Shown here piece after piece: positions 52,811-62,596 of a stretch of 64,000 nt of DNA (position 1 is its first letter; every line of letters begins with the position of its first letter). The stretch spans positions 372,001-436,000 of the forward strand of contig CP053446.1 in assembly GCA_013285405.1 (NCBI GenBank), read 5' to 3'. The notes beneath the pieces are model-generated. The model saw only the letters and a list, made by a program, of their open reading frames with translations, did not search any database and was not told where the DNA came from. This DNA comes from Ignavibacteriota bacterium (GTDB lineage: Bacteria; Bacteroidota; Ignavibacteria; Ignavibacteriales; Ignavibacteriaceae). The position numbers and the translations under genes are program-made.

Positions 52811-53008
52811 ATGATCAAAATTTTTAAAATAGAAGGAATGAGCTGTCATCACTGCGTAATGGCAGTTCAAAAAAATCTTGAAAAGTTAAATCTTGAAAAA
52901 ATTAAAGTACAGATCGGTTCTGCCGACGTCGAGTTTGATGAACAAAAAATTAATGAAAATCAAATCATTAAAGCAATTGAAGACGCAGGATACAAAGTAG
53001 TTCACTAA
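52811..53008 (+). CDS. copZ: Copper chaperone (HMA domain)
   Basis: 65 residues, one HMA fold with GMSCHHCVMAVQ (Cys11-x-x-Cys14 region) and DAGYKVV end. It would carry Cu(I) to the ATPase whose gene starts 15 nt downstream. Small length and single domain are typical for CopZ. Confidence 0.88.
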   Translation: MIKIFKIEGMSCHHCVMAVQKNLEKLNLEKIKVQIGSADVEFDEQKINENQIIKAIEDAGYKVVH

Positions 53009-53023
53009 TTAACTTAAATATTC

Positions 53024-55276
53024 ATGATGAGCGATAATCAAAAACATAATTTTAGTTTTGAGAAGATCAGTGTCCCCGTTGAAGGTATGACGTGTGCAAG
53101 TTGTGTTGCTCGTGTAGAAAAAACACTCAGCAAACTTGATGGAATAAAAAATGTTACCGTTAATCTGGCATCCGAGAAGGCTACTTTTGAATTTGACCCC
53201 CAAGCAGTTTCGCAGGAAGATATTTCCAATGCAATTGAGGATGCTGGTTACAAAATTGATTTATCTTCTCTGTACAATAAAGATAAATCATCTGGTCACT
53301 CAACTGATAGAAAATCTGATTTTGATAAGGAGTTAAGAACGGATTTTTTAATCGCAGTAGTGTTAACGATTCCGATTTTTTTATTGAGCATGGGAATGAT
53401 GTGGAACTGGACAATGGATTCCCTGCCTTTTTCTCATGAAACTTTAAATAAAATTATTTTCTTACTTACGATTCCTGTGATATTTATTTCAGGAAAACGG
53501 TTCTATAAAATCTTCTGGAAAAATCTTCAGCACTTCACTGCGGATATGAACTCACTTGTAGCAATTGGCACTGGATCAGCATTTTTATACAGCACTTTAC
53601 TTGTACTATTTCCTGAAATTGTATCCGATCAATCATCCAGTCATCACGTATATTTTGAAACCGCTGCGGTAATAATAACTCTCATTTTAATGGGGCGATG
53701 GCTTGAAAGCAAAGCAAAATCAAAAACTAATCTTGCCATTAAAAAACTTATTGAATTAAAACCCCAAAAAGTGTTGGTGAGAAAAGATGGCGTTGAACAA
53801 GAAATTTTAATCGAAGATTTATCACCTGGTAATATCGTAATTATTAAACCTGGCAGTAAAATTCCGGCAGACGGAAATATTATCACAGGATATTCTGTAG
53901 TTGATGAATCAATGATAACCGGTGAATCGCTTCCTATTGAAAAAAACAAAGGTTCGAAAGTTATTGGAGGAACGATTAATAAAACCGGCACATTCGAGTT
54001 CGAAGTAACAGCAGTAGGTGATAATTCAGTACTCGGTCAAATAATAAAAATGGTTGAAGAAGCTCAGGGTTCAAAAGCTCCGATTCAAAAGATGGCAGAT
54101 AAAATTGCTTCTATATTTGTTCCGGTAATAATACTGATCGCTCTGTTTACTTTTATCGGTTGGTTAATTTTTAGTTCGGCGGGATTTAGTGCTGCACTTA
54201 TTAATTTTGTATCCGTTTTGATAATTGCCTGCCCATGTGCGCTTGGTCTTGCAACACCAACTGCTATTATTGTAGGAACGGGTAAAGGAGCTGAGAAAGG
54301 AATACTAATAAAGAATGCTGAAAGTTTGGAGCTTGCACATAAGATTGATACTATCATCTTTGATAAAACAGGAACACTCACAACAGGAAAACCTGTTGTT
54401 AATTCAATCCACACGAATAGATTAAATGAAAATGAACTTTTACAATTAGCTGGTTCACTTGAGCAAAGGTCTGAACATCCGATTGCAAATGCGATTGTTA
54501 ATTATGCGAAGAACAGAAACATTACTTTTACGAATGTTGAAGAATTTATAAGTCTCACAGGTTCAGGATTGAAAGGAAGTATTAACAGTAATGAAGTCCT
54601 TGCAGGTAACAAAACTTTAATGGATAATTATTCAATAAGTACTGAATTCTTTCGTCCGTTCCTTGATGACACTTCAAACCAAAGTAAGTCTCATGTCTTT
54701 ATTGCAGTAAATGGTAGAGCTGAAGGATTAATTTTTTTAGAGGATGAATTGAAAAGCAACTCCGGAGAAGTAATCAATAAACTAAAAGAAATGAAACTGA
54801 CAACGGTTTTACTTAGTGGTGATAATAATGCTGCTGCAAAAACAATATCAGAAAAAGCCGGGTTTGATAGTTTCAAAGCAGAATTACTTCCTGATGATAA
54901 GTTAAATGCTATTACCGACTTTCAAAACTCAGGAAAAATAGTTGCTATGGTAGGTGATGGAATTAATGATGCACCAGCACTGACGAAGAGTGATATCGGA
55001 ATTGCAATCGGAACAGGAACTGATGTAGCAATTGAATCAGGTGATATTGTTTTAATGAGTGGTGATCTGAATGGAGTAGTTAATGCAATAAAACTCTCTC
55101 GTCTTACAGTAAGATCAATAAAGCAAAATCTTTTCTGGGCTTTTATTTATAATCTGATAGGAATTCCTCTTGCCGCGTTTGGTTTACTTAATCCAATGAT
55201 AGCAGCATTGGCGATGTCATTCAGTTCTGTTTCTGTGGTGAGTAACTCGTTAAGATTAAAACGCAAGAAGTTCTAA
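53024..55276 (+). CDS. copA: Copper-exporting P1B-type ATPase
   Basis: 750 residues. One N-terminal HMA (GMTCASC, Cys24/Cys27), eight membrane segments, the CPC metal site (403-405) in ACPCALGLATPT, phosphorylation DKTGT (Asp447), HP motif SEHPIANAI, hinge GDGINDAPAL. A Cu+ transporter by the CPC, and the C-terminal NSLRL element supports this. It exports copper from the cytoplasm with ATP. Regulated with copZ by the HMA-AraC protein (inferred). Confidence 0.96.
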   Translation: MMSDNQKHNFSFEKISVPVEGMTCASCVARVEKTLSKLDGIKNVTVNLASEKATFEFDPQAVSQEDISNAIEDAGYKIDLSSLYNKDKSSGHSTDRKSDFDKELRTDFLIAVVLTIPIFLLSMGMMWNWTMDSLPFSHETLNKIIFLLTIPVIFISGKRFYKIFWKNLQHFTADMNSLVAIGTGSAFLYSTLLVLFPEIVSDQSSSHHVYFETAAVIITLILMGRWLESKAKSKTNLAIKKLIELKPQKVLVRKDGVEQEILIEDLSPGNIVIIKPGSKIPADGNIITGYSVVDESMITGESLPIEKNKGSKVIGGTINKTGTFEFEVTAVGDNSVLGQIIKMVEEAQGSKAPIQKMADKIASIFVPVIILIALFTFIGWLIFSSAGFSAALINFVSVLIIACPCALGLATPTAIIVGTGKGAEKGILIKNAESLELAHKIDTIIFDKTGTLTTGKPVVNSIHTNRLNENELLQLAGSLEQRSEHPIANAIVNYAKNRNITFTNVEEFISLTGSGLKGSINSNEVLAGNKTLMDNYSISTEFFRPFLDDTSNQSKSHVFIAVNGRAEGLIFLEDELKSNSGEVINKLKEMKLTTVLLSGDNNAAAKTISEKAGFDSFKAELLPDDKLNAITDFQNSGKIVAMVGDGINDAPALTKSDIGIAIGTGTDVAIESGDIVLMSGDLNGVVNAIKLSRLTVRSIKQNLFWAFIYNLIGIPLAAFGLLNPMIAALAMSFSSVSVVSNSLRLKRKKF

Positions 55277-55290
55277 TCACATCCAACGGT

Positions 55291-55842
55291 TTAATCGATT
55301 CCGTAAAGAGTGCAAAGATCAAAATATGTTTTTCCCGCAAATAATTGTGAAAAACCTGCAGACAATTGAACCATAAATGAATCACCGGAAGCAACAGTAA
55401 AAGTATCCACAATACTGTAATCTTTCCAGATTATATCTTCAACCGTTACATTTGAAGATTGAACCACTGAACCGTTTCTAACTAATGATAGTATTGCTTT
55501 TCCGTAAATATTATTTGTTACTGCTGTACTCTTTGACCAAAATGTTAATTTGAATTTATTAAATTGTGTTTTTACCGGAACTTTAATTTGTGCAAAAACT
55601 TCAGGAGGTTGAGTTGCTTCTAATTGAAGAGAGAAATTGCCGCCACCATTAGGAACATCGTTTGATGAATCACTCAATGCTGGCAGTATCCATCCATCAG
55701 AAGTAAATTTTCCATTTTTTTCAAATGAAGTACTCAGAAGTGTGTTCTCATCAGTTGGTTCTGTAGTGTTTTCTGTACAAGATATTGCAATCCAAACCAG
55801 ACTGACTATACTCAATCCAATAAATATAAATTTGAATTTCAT
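55291..55842 (-). CDS. Lipoprotein, unknown
   Basis: 183 residues with a lipoprotein signal (VWIAISC, Cys22) and an acidic Thr/Glu linker (TENTTEPTDENT). The mature part has a beta-sandwich look (FKLTFWSKSTAVTNNIYGKA, SGDSFMVQLSAGFS), like surface carbohydrate-binding lipoproteins. It converges with copA (15-nt gap). Function unknown. Confidence 0.7.
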   Translation of the reverse strand: MKFKFIFIGLSIVSLVWIAISCTENTTEPTDENTLLSTSFEKNGKFTSDGWILPALSDSSNDVPNGGGNFSLQLEATQPPEVFAQIKVPVKTQFNKFKLTFWSKSTAVTNNIYGKAILSLVRNGSVVQSSNVTVEDIIWKDYSIVDTFTVASGDSFMVQLSAGFSQLFAGKTYFDLCTLYGID

Positions 55843-55928
55843 AATGATTTAGAATAAAATTTTTTTAACAATAAATTATTTTTTGTAACAGATTACTTAA
55901 AATCTATTCAGGATTAATTAAATAAAAA

Positions 55929-55946
55929 AGGTCGGTTACCCGACCT
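55929..55946 (-). terminator. Rho-independent terminator after ferritin gene
   Basis: AGGTCGG (55929-55935) pairs with CCGACCT (55940-55946), 7 bp, loop of 4; read on the minus strand a TTTTTTATT run follows. It lies 19 nt past the ferritin-like gene stop. Confidence 0.82.
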
Positions 55947-55964
55947 GAAAAATTTTTGAACATA

Positions 55965-56477
55965 TCATTCTGCTGCAGGACCTCTTGCAGAGACAACTTT
56001 ACTCCTCTCAATTGCCTGAAGCGCAAAATAGTTCTCACCAAATTTGACCATATTCTCCATTTCAGTATCAAACTGATCATAATGTGTTTCTTCATCAAGC
56101 ACTAACTCTTCAAAGATTTTTTTAGAAACTGCATCAGCATTCGCAGAACATTCATTCGCCCAGAGGTTATACTCTTTCGCGCTTTCATCTTCCATATCAG
56201 CAGCACACTTCAGCATATCTTTCGGTTCCTTTATCTTCTTAACCGTACCAACGATCTTCATTTCGACATCACCTTTCAGAAAAAGAATTCTTTCAGATAA
56301 CTTTTCAACATGAATCATTTCCTGAATGGCGGTTTTCTTAAATAGGCTGGCAAGCAAATCATATCCCTGATCATCGCAATGAAAATGAAAATACATATAC
56401 TGATGGATGGCAAGAAGTTCATCAGCGACTGCTTTGTTCAAGAGTTCAATACTCTTATTAAATTTTTTCTTACTCAT
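55965..56477 (-). CDS. Bacterioferritin/ferritin-like protein
   Basis: 170 residues, four-helix bundle. Iron-site residues in DELLAIHQYMYFH, QEMIHVEKLSERILFLKG, and DEETHYDQFDTEMEN; these match the Bfr arrangement (Glu, Glu-x-x-His, Glu-x-x-His). SERILFLKG matches the Bfr heme-side helix, but the axial Met is not certain. Stores or detoxifies iron. Independent unit with its own terminator. Confidence 0.88.
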   Translation of the reverse strand: MSKKKFNKSIELLNKAVADELLAIHQYMYFHFHCDDQGYDLLASLFKKTAIQEMIHVEKLSERILFLKGDVEMKIVGTVKKIKEPKDMLKCAADMEDESAKEYNLWANECSANADAVSKKIFEELVLDEETHYDQFDTEMENMVKFGENYFALQAIERSKVVSARGPAAE

Positions 56478-56528
56478 TATTAATCTCCCTTAATTTTAAA
56501 ATTGACATCACAAATTTACAAAAAATAA

Positions 56529-57545
56529 CTAAGGTTTTGGAAGGCGCTCCAAATATGAATAATTACTGAGCACAGCAAAAGTTTCTATTTTTCTCAGGTC
56601 ATCAATAGTTCTACAATTCATGTAACTCATCGAACTTCTCAAACCATCCGAAATAGCATTAACAACATTTTGCACGGCACCTTTGTATGAAACCATCGTT
56701 TCCTCACCTTCAATAAATTCATTTTTCATTTTTACACCGAATGATGCTGAGCCGCGATATTTTTTCCAGAGTTGATCGTTGTAACGGATCACTTCACCCG
56801 GAGTTTCTCTTGTTCCGGCGAGCAGTCTGCCCAGCATTACTGCATCAGCTCCGAGTGCAATTGCTTTTGCGACATCACCGGCGCCCTTAATTCCGCCATC
56901 AGCAATGATCGCAATTTTTAACTTACTCTCTTTCCGAGTAAAAAGAACGTTGAGCAGCGACGAAACCTGCCCAATTCCAATTCCGGTTTGAATACTGGTT
57001 GAACAAACACTGCCGCTTCCAATTCCAACTCTCACTCCGTCTGCACCTGCATCTACAAGATGTTTTAGCGAAGAACCGTGCGCAATATTTCCAACAATAA
57101 CTTTAATGCGGACATTTTTTTTAACCTGTTCAGTCTTCTTCAATACTTCTCGGTTGCTGGCGTTTGCAGTATCAATACAAACAACGCGTCTGCCTTCGGC
57201 AAGTTTTTTAACTACGTCGATGGGTGTATTAAGTGCTATCGATATTGCAGTAATTTTTCTGGTTCCATTATTATTTTTTAATAACTCATCGAGTGATGAA
57301 TCAAAACGATTTACTATTCCCAGGCAGCCTAGATTATTAAGTTCTTTCGCCATCTCGATTCCTGTAACTGACTCCATCGGACTTGATACGATTGGAACAG
57401 AAAGCTTTAAACCTAAAAAATTGGAAGCAGTATCAACTTCTTTTCTTGATTTGATTCCTGATATCTCAGTCGGAATTAAACTAATATCATCGTAGGTTAA
57501 TGATTGATGATAATTGTTCAAAGTTAGTTTGTTATATATTTTCAT
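56529..57545 (-). CDS. IMP dehydrogenase/GMP reductase-family protein without CBS domains
   Basis: 338 residues, TIM barrel. The catalytic loop is [15 protein letters not shown] (Cys in GSVCSTS), and N-terminal [11 protein letters not shown] plus [12 protein letters not shown] and [20 protein letters not shown]-like [16 protein letters not shown] are clear. The CBS pair of IMPDH is absent, so it resembles GMP reductase or the GuaB1/GuaB3-type paralogues. IMPDH versus GMPR activity is not decided by what I see. Overlaps pepF by 4 nt. Confidence 0.87.
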   Translation of the reverse strand: MKIYNKLTLNNYHQSLTYDDISLIPTEISGIKSRKEVDTASNFLGLKLSVPIVSSPMESVTGIEMAKELNNLGCLGIVNRFDSSLDELLKNNNGTRKITAISIALNTPIDVVKKLAEGRRVVCIDTANASNREVLKKTEQVKKNVRIKVIVGNIAHGSSLKHLVDAGADGVRVGIGSGSVCSTSIQTGIGIGQVSSLLNVLFTRKESKLKIAIIADGGIKGAGDVAKAIALGADAVMLGRLLAGTRETPGEVIRYNDQLWKKYRGSASFGVKMKNEFIEGEETMVSYKGAVQNVVNAISDGLRSSMSYMNCRTIDDLRKIETFAVLSNYSYLERLPKP

Positions 57546-59377
57546 AATAAATCTTCCATTTCATTGAGAACCTGATTCATCCTGTCACTCACCGCCTGAA
57601 CGGGTTCGTGAGAATTCATATCTACTCCGGCTTTAGTTAAAATATTAATAGGATAATCTGAACTTCCTGCTTTCAGGAAATCCAAATATTTATTCACTGC
57701 AGTTATACCTTCTGTCTTTACTTTTTTTGCGAGTACTTCTGAAGCTGCAAATCCGGTTGCATACTGATAAACATAAAAGTTGTAATAAAAATGCGGAATT
57801 CTTGCCCACGTAAACTGTTCTTCATCCGCTACATGCATATCCGGTCCCCAATATTTCTGATACATACTGCTGTACATTTCATTCAAAACATCTGCTGTTA
57901 AAGATTCCCCCATTTCTGTTTTCTTGTAAACAATCATTTCAAATTCAGCAAACATTACCTGACGGTAAAAAGTTGCTGTGAGATTATTTAAATATCTTTC
58001 AAGTAAAAATAATTTTTCATCTCTTGTTTCAGCAATTTCGAGCAGATGATCAAGTAATAATGATTCATTGAAAGTTGATGCAACTTCAGCAAGAAAAATT
58101 GAATAGTTGGCATAAGGATATGGCTGGGATTCACCTGTATAATATGAGTGCATATTATGTCCCATTTCGTGAGTGAGTGTAAACACATCATTTAAGAGAT
58201 CGGTCCAGTTCAGTAAAACATAAGGATGAACTCCGAATGTTGTACCGGAAGAATAAGCACCACTTCTTTTTGATTTTGTTTCGAAAACATCTATCCATCT
58301 GTTACTAAATGCTTTATCTAATGAAGATAAGTAATCGTCACCCATTATTTGAAGCGAGTTACGAACAATATTTATTCCTTCACCATATTCATATTTTTTT
58401 TCATTTTCAGAATTAAAAATTGTTACATAAACATCATACGGTTTAAGTTTATCCAGCCCCAAAAGTTTTTTCTTTAATGAAGCCCAGCGGTACATTGGCT
58501 GCAAATTTTTATTGGCTGATTCTATAAGATTATGATAGACTGAAACCGGTATATTATTTCTATGCAACGCAGCTTCAAGTGCCGAATTAAAATTTCTTGC
58601 CCGCGCATTAAATATGTTAGTTTTTAAATTTCCATTAAACAGAACCGTGAATGTATTTATGAAATTCTTGTAAGATCCAAGATATGCTTTGAATACTCTT
58701 TCCCTGTAATCTCTGTTTTTCGAATACAATGCAGAGTAATATCTTCCGTGAGAAAGTTCTGTCAACTCACCCTGTTCATCAATCACCATTGGTAGTTTCA
58801 GGTCAGCATTAGTAAATATTGAAAATGCATTATAAGGAGTTTGAGATATCTCAGAACTCATCGCAAGAATTTTTTCTTCTGGATTTGACAGGGTATGTTT
58901 CTTCGAGCGAAGCAGATCATTTATAGAATGTTTATAGATTTTTAATTCTTCATTGGATTCAATCATTTCCAATAATTTTCTATCAGGAATTTGTAATAGT
59001 TCAGGACGAAGAAAGGCACTTTCAGCTCCAACTTTTGCATAAAGAGATTTTACACGCTCATCCATCGATTGATATTTACCAATACGCATATCACTATCTT
59101 TTGACAACATTGTGTATAACTGGAGCCTATCCAGAGTAATATTAATCTTTTCATCAAACTTAATGCAGCTTAGTAATGATTCGCTGTTTTCAGAAAGTTT
59201 CCCCTCAAACTTCTTATAATCTTCAAGCTGATTTGAGACCAAATTAAAACTCTTTTCCCACTCGTCATCACTTCCAAAAATATCAGTCAGGTCCCATTTA
59301 TAATTCTGATTTACATTTTCCCTCTCCGGAATTGCTTTACTTTGTGCGACAATCTGGTAATATTTTCTTTCAGGCAT
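57542..59377 (-). CDS. pepF: Oligoendopeptidase F
   Basis: 611 residues, M3 family. Zinc motif LTHEMGHNMHS (HExxH), with the downstream Glu in FLAEVASTFNES. N-terminal all-helical domain (WDLTDIFGSDDEWEKSF). It cuts short peptides in the cytoplasm. Coupled to the GMPR/IMPDH-like gene by a 4-nt overlap. Confidence 0.95.
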   Translation of the reverse strand: MPERKYYQIVAQSKAIPERENVNQNYKWDLTDIFGSDDEWEKSFNLVSNQLEDYKKFEGKLSENSESLLSCIKFDEKINITLDRLQLYTMLSKDSDMRIGKYQSMDERVKSLYAKVGAESAFLRPELLQIPDRKLLEMIESNEELKIYKHSINDLLRSKKHTLSNPEEKILAMSSEISQTPYNAFSIFTNADLKLPMVIDEQGELTELSHGRYYSALYSKNRDYRERVFKAYLGSYKNFINTFTVLFNGNLKTNIFNARARNFNSALEAALHRNNIPVSVYHNLIESANKNLQPMYRWASLKKKLLGLDKLKPYDVYVTIFNSENEKKYEYGEGINIVRNSLQIMGDDYLSSLDKAFSNRWIDVFETKSKRSGAYSSGTTFGVHPYVLLNWTDLLNDVFTLTHEMGHNMHSYYTGESQPYPYANYSIFLAEVASTFNESLLLDHLLEIAETRDEKLFLLERYLNNLTATFYRQVMFAEFEMIVYKKTEMGESLTADVLNEMYSSMYQKYWGPDMHVADEEQFTWARIPHFYYNFYVYQYATGFAASEVLAKKVKTEGITAVNKYLDFLKAGSSDYPINILTKAGVDMNSHEPVQAVSDRMNQVLNEMEDLL

Positions 59378-59485
59378 AGTAATGAGTTTTTATTTCAAAG
59401 AATAAATAATTATTAAAAAGTAATTGTGAATTTTAATCAGAAGATAAGAAATTTTACCCTGACTTTTTTTTACTAAATATTTCTC

Positions 59486-59908
59486 TTAAAGAGTTTTTCT
59501 AAATTCAATTTGTATTTGTCCGGTAAATTCATTGGTTCTTATCTTAATTGTTGCTGGTACGTATCCATCAAGCAATTCAGTATAATAAGAAATTTCTCTA
59601 TTAATGAAATAACTGAACTTTTCCATATCATGATTATCCTGAACAGCTACACTCGTATATCCAGATTCATATCCAATCAGTTTGATGCTGAATCTTGTTC
59701 TGATTGAATTAAGGTAGAGAGGAACTGACATATCCATTGTTAAATTTTCTGCGTTTAACAAAAACATGTAAGAATTATTTTCTCTTAACTGCACTGGTTC
59801 ATTTATCTTTCCAATAAGATTGCCAGGTTCGATAATTTCTTCCCTGCATGAGATCATCAGTGTTGTAACGGAAAGAATGAAAACAATCCTTTTCAAATCT
59901 GCGTTCAA
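59486..59908 (-). CDS. Small lipoprotein, unknown
   Basis: 140 residues with a lipoprotein signal (VTTLMISC, Cys21). Beta-rich mature part (YMFLLNAENLTMDMSVPLYL, TIKIRTNEFTGQIQIEF). No family recognised. 108 nt from pepF. Confidence 0.6.
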   Translation of the reverse strand: MNADLKRIVFILSVTTLMISCREEIIEPGNLIGKINEPVQLRENNSYMFLLNAENLTMDMSVPLYLNSIRTRFSIKLIGYESGYTSVAVQDNHDMEKFSYFINREISYYTELLDGYVPATIKIRTNEFTGQIQIEFRKTL

Positions 59909-60076
59909 TTTAATTTCTGACTATGGTGGTAATAATTTTGACATGATATTATATAATTGAAACTAAAATTGCAATTCCAGATTCCGGTTTATTTTGGAGT
60001 ATGATACGATATCAATTTTAATTTTAGATGATGCAGTAGAGATTTCAGGAAATAAGATGGAAATCAACTAAATATT

Positions 60077-61411
60077 TTGCATTATTTTAAAATTAGCCCT
60101 AAGTTTGTTAAAAATATCATTCATAATTATCGATTAGTGAAATCAAGTAAATATATCAGGATATATATCCGATTTCTTTATCCTTTCATCGGAATTGCAT
60201 TTGTTTTACTTCTTTTATCCGTCTGGATACAATGTTCCGATTCAGAATCCAAAATAGGATGTGAACCTTCGCATTCACCAAAAATAAACTCTTTCGGTTT
60301 TTATTCCGATTCGCTCGATCATGAAATACATTCAGTATCAAAGAACGAAACGCTTTCCGAAATTCTATTCGAGCTTGGAGTTCCTGCTGACGATATTAAT
60401 CAAATCATTACTAAAGCTAAACCATTTCTGGATGTGAGAAAAATCGTTGCGGGAAATATATATCATGCATTTACTTATGACGACTCACTCAGTTCGTTAG
60501 TTTATTTTGTGTATGAAAAAAACCCACGACGTTTTGTTGTTTTTAATTTAAAAGATTCCGTCAAGGTATATGAAAGCGAAAAAGAAATTGAAATCAGAGA
60601 AAATAAAAAATCAGCAGTGATAGACCAATCACTCTGGGTATCATTGCTGAATGCTGATGCTTCACCGGAACTGGCTATAAAATTATCCCAGATTTTTGCG
60701 TGGCAAATTGACTTCTATCATTTACAGCAAGGGGATAACTTCAAAGTTATTTACGAAGAATTGTTTGTTGACGATAAGTTTTTTGCAATAGGAAAAATTA
60801 TTGGAGCTTGCTTCAATTGTAACGGAAAAGATTTTTTCGCGGTTCCTTTTACACAGGATAGTGTGTTCCAATATTTTGATGAAAATGGTAATAGTTTAAG
60901 AAAAGCTTTTCTTAAAGCCCCGCTGGAGTTTGGCAGAATAAGTTCACGATACAGTAAAAGCAGACTGCATCCCATACATAAAACAAGACGACCTCATCTT
61001 GGTGTTGATTATGCTGCACCAGTCGGAACACCTGTAAGATCAACCGGAGATGGAATTGTTTCCGATGTTGGATACAACGGTGGTTCTGGTAGGTTTATAA
61101 AAATCAGACATAATTCTGTGTATTCCACAATGTATTTACATCTTTCTAAATACGCAAAGGGATTGAAGAAAGGTGTACAAGTAAAACAAGGTCAGGTCAT
61201 AGGATATGTTGGAAGTACTGGCTTATCAACCGGTCCGCACCTTGATTACAGATTCTTTGTTAATGGAAATGCTGTTGATCCATTGAAAGTTGAAGTTCCT
61301 CCTTCTCATCCTGTTAAACCGGAATTAAAAGCACAATATGAAGTTCAAATGGATAGTGTGCTTAAAATGCTGGAAATAATAGAGTTTCCATCTGTTTCAA
61401 AGCCTGTTTGA
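60077..61411 (+). CDS. M23-family peptidoglycan peptidase, membrane-anchored
   Basis: Start is a TTG at 60077; a GTG at 60137 is the alternative. 444 residues: one membrane segment (about 33-52), an OapA/LysM-like region (SVSKNETLSEILFELGVPAD), a linker domain, and C-terminal peptidase M23: HLGVDYAAPVGTPV (His/Asp zinc ligands) and GPHLDYRFFVNG. The usual final HxH is HLD here, so the third zinc ligand is missing or replaced. A MepM/NlpD-like role in cell-wall remodelling is likely; activity is uncertain. Confidence 0.85.
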   Translation: MHYFKISPKFVKNIIHNYRLVKSSKYIRIYIRFLYPFIGIAFVLLLLSVWIQCSDSESKIGCEPSHSPKINSFGFYSDSLDHEIHSVSKNETLSEILFELGVPADDINQIITKAKPFLDVRKIVAGNIYHAFTYDDSLSSLVYFVYEKNPRRFVVFNLKDSVKVYESEKEIEIRENKKSAVIDQSLWVSLLNADASPELAIKLSQIFAWQIDFYHLQQGDNFKVIYEELFVDDKFFAIGKIIGACFNCNGKDFFAVPFTQDSVFQYFDENGNSLRKAFLKAPLEFGRISSRYSKSRLHPIHKTRRPHLGVDYAAPVGTPVRSTGDGIVSDVGYNGGSGRFIKIRHNSVYSTMYLHLSKYAKGLKKGVQVKQGQVIGYVGSTGLSTGPHLDYRFFVNGNAVDPLKVEVPPSHPVKPELKAQYEVQMDSVLKMLEIIEFPSVSKPV

Positions 61412-61568
61412 TTTCCAAATCATTGACCTATCCTGAAAAAAATTGATTCGAATAAAAAAAATTAACCTTCATCTTAATAGTAAACAGATTATATTTCACA
61501 CCGTTTTTTTATAATTCTTTAATAATAAATTCTTCATTTACTAAATACACTTTTTTCGCGAATCAATA

Positions 61569-62540
61569 ATGACTGAGAAAAATACTTCACCGGAAACAGA
61601 ACCTAAAACAAAAAAATTTTTATTCTGGAAAAAGAAAGAAAGAAAGAAACCAGAAACATTTTCAGAAAAAATAATTGAGTTTTTCAGACAGCTATTCTGG
61701 GCAGCAGTTGCAGCTTTTTTCATAATCACTTTCATTATTCAAAACACCAGAATTCCGACCGGTTCTATGGAGGATACAATTCTCGTCGGAGATTTTGTGC
61801 TGGTTAATAAATTTATTTATGGCGCTTCGTCACCGAAGTATATTCCTTTTACAGAGATAGAACTACCTTTTTTCAGACTTCCTGCGTTTAAAGATCCAAA
61901 GGCGAAAGATATTGTTGTCTTTGAATTTCCCGGTGATCGTGACAAATTGTTTGCTGATGAAAGAGGAATAAATTATGTTAAGCGGTGCATTGGTGTACCC
62001 GGTGACACTATAGAAATAAAAGACAAAGTAGTATTCGTAAATGGAAAAGAATTCTGGAGACCACCGTTTATAAAATATTATAAAGGAAGATATGGTAAGT
62101 TTCTCAAACCGATTCCAAAGGGTATTGCTGAACCAAGAATATTTCCCAAAGGTATGCCATGGAACGAGGATAACTATGGACCTCTTTTTATCCCGCGAAA
62201 AGGATCTACAATTCCATTGAACAAATACAATGTTGAACAATGGAGAACAATTATTGATCGTGAATATGGTAAGCGTGTTGTTGATATGAAAAATGGCGCT
62301 GTTACAATTGAAGGAAACCCTGTTTCATCGTACACATTTAAAAAAGATTATTATTTTATGATGGGCGATAACAGAGACGATAGTCTTGACAGCAGATTTT
62401 GGGGATTAGTTCCAAGAGATATGGTTGTTGGTGAAGCGTTTATTACTCTTTTTTCGTGGGACAGAGATATTCCGTTTTCACAACTATTCAAACTTCTTAG
62501 TTCAATCAGAACAGACAGAATTTTATTACTACTTCATTAA
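61569..62540 (+). CDS. lepB: Signal peptidase I
   Basis: 323 residues. Catalytic Ser66 in RIPTGSMEDT, Lys138 in NYVKRCIGVPGD, and the C-terminal box GDNRDDSLDSRFWG. One N-terminal membrane helix (FWAAVAAFFIITFIIQ), preceded by a basic cytoplasmic start. Cleaves signal peptides at the outer face of the inner membrane. Confidence 0.96.
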   Translation: MTEKNTSPETEPKTKKFLFWKKKERKKPETFSEKIIEFFRQLFWAAVAAFFIITFIIQNTRIPTGSMEDTILVGDFVLVNKFIYGASSPKYIPFTEIELPFFRLPAFKDPKAKDIVVFEFPGDRDKLFADERGINYVKRCIGVPGDTIEIKDKVVFVNGKEFWRPPFIKYYKGRYGKFLKPIPKGIAEPRIFPKGMPWNEDNYGPLFIPRKGSTIPLNKYNVEQWRTIIDREYGKRVVDMKNGAVTIEGNPVSSYTFKKDYYFMMGDNRDDSLDSRFWGLVPRDMVVGEAFITLFSWDRDIPFSQLFKLLSSIRTDRILLLLH

Positions 62541-62548
62541 AATAAAAA

Positions 62549-62571
62549 AGGCTGCCTTTTTGAGACAGCCT
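62549..62571. terminator. Bidirectional terminator between lepB and TonB receptor
   Basis: AGGCTG (62549-62554) pairs with CAGCCT (62566-62571), flanked by A-runs and T-runs on both sides, between two convergent genes. Confidence 0.8.
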
Positions 62572-62596
62572 CTTTTTGATTCATAAAATCCAATAT

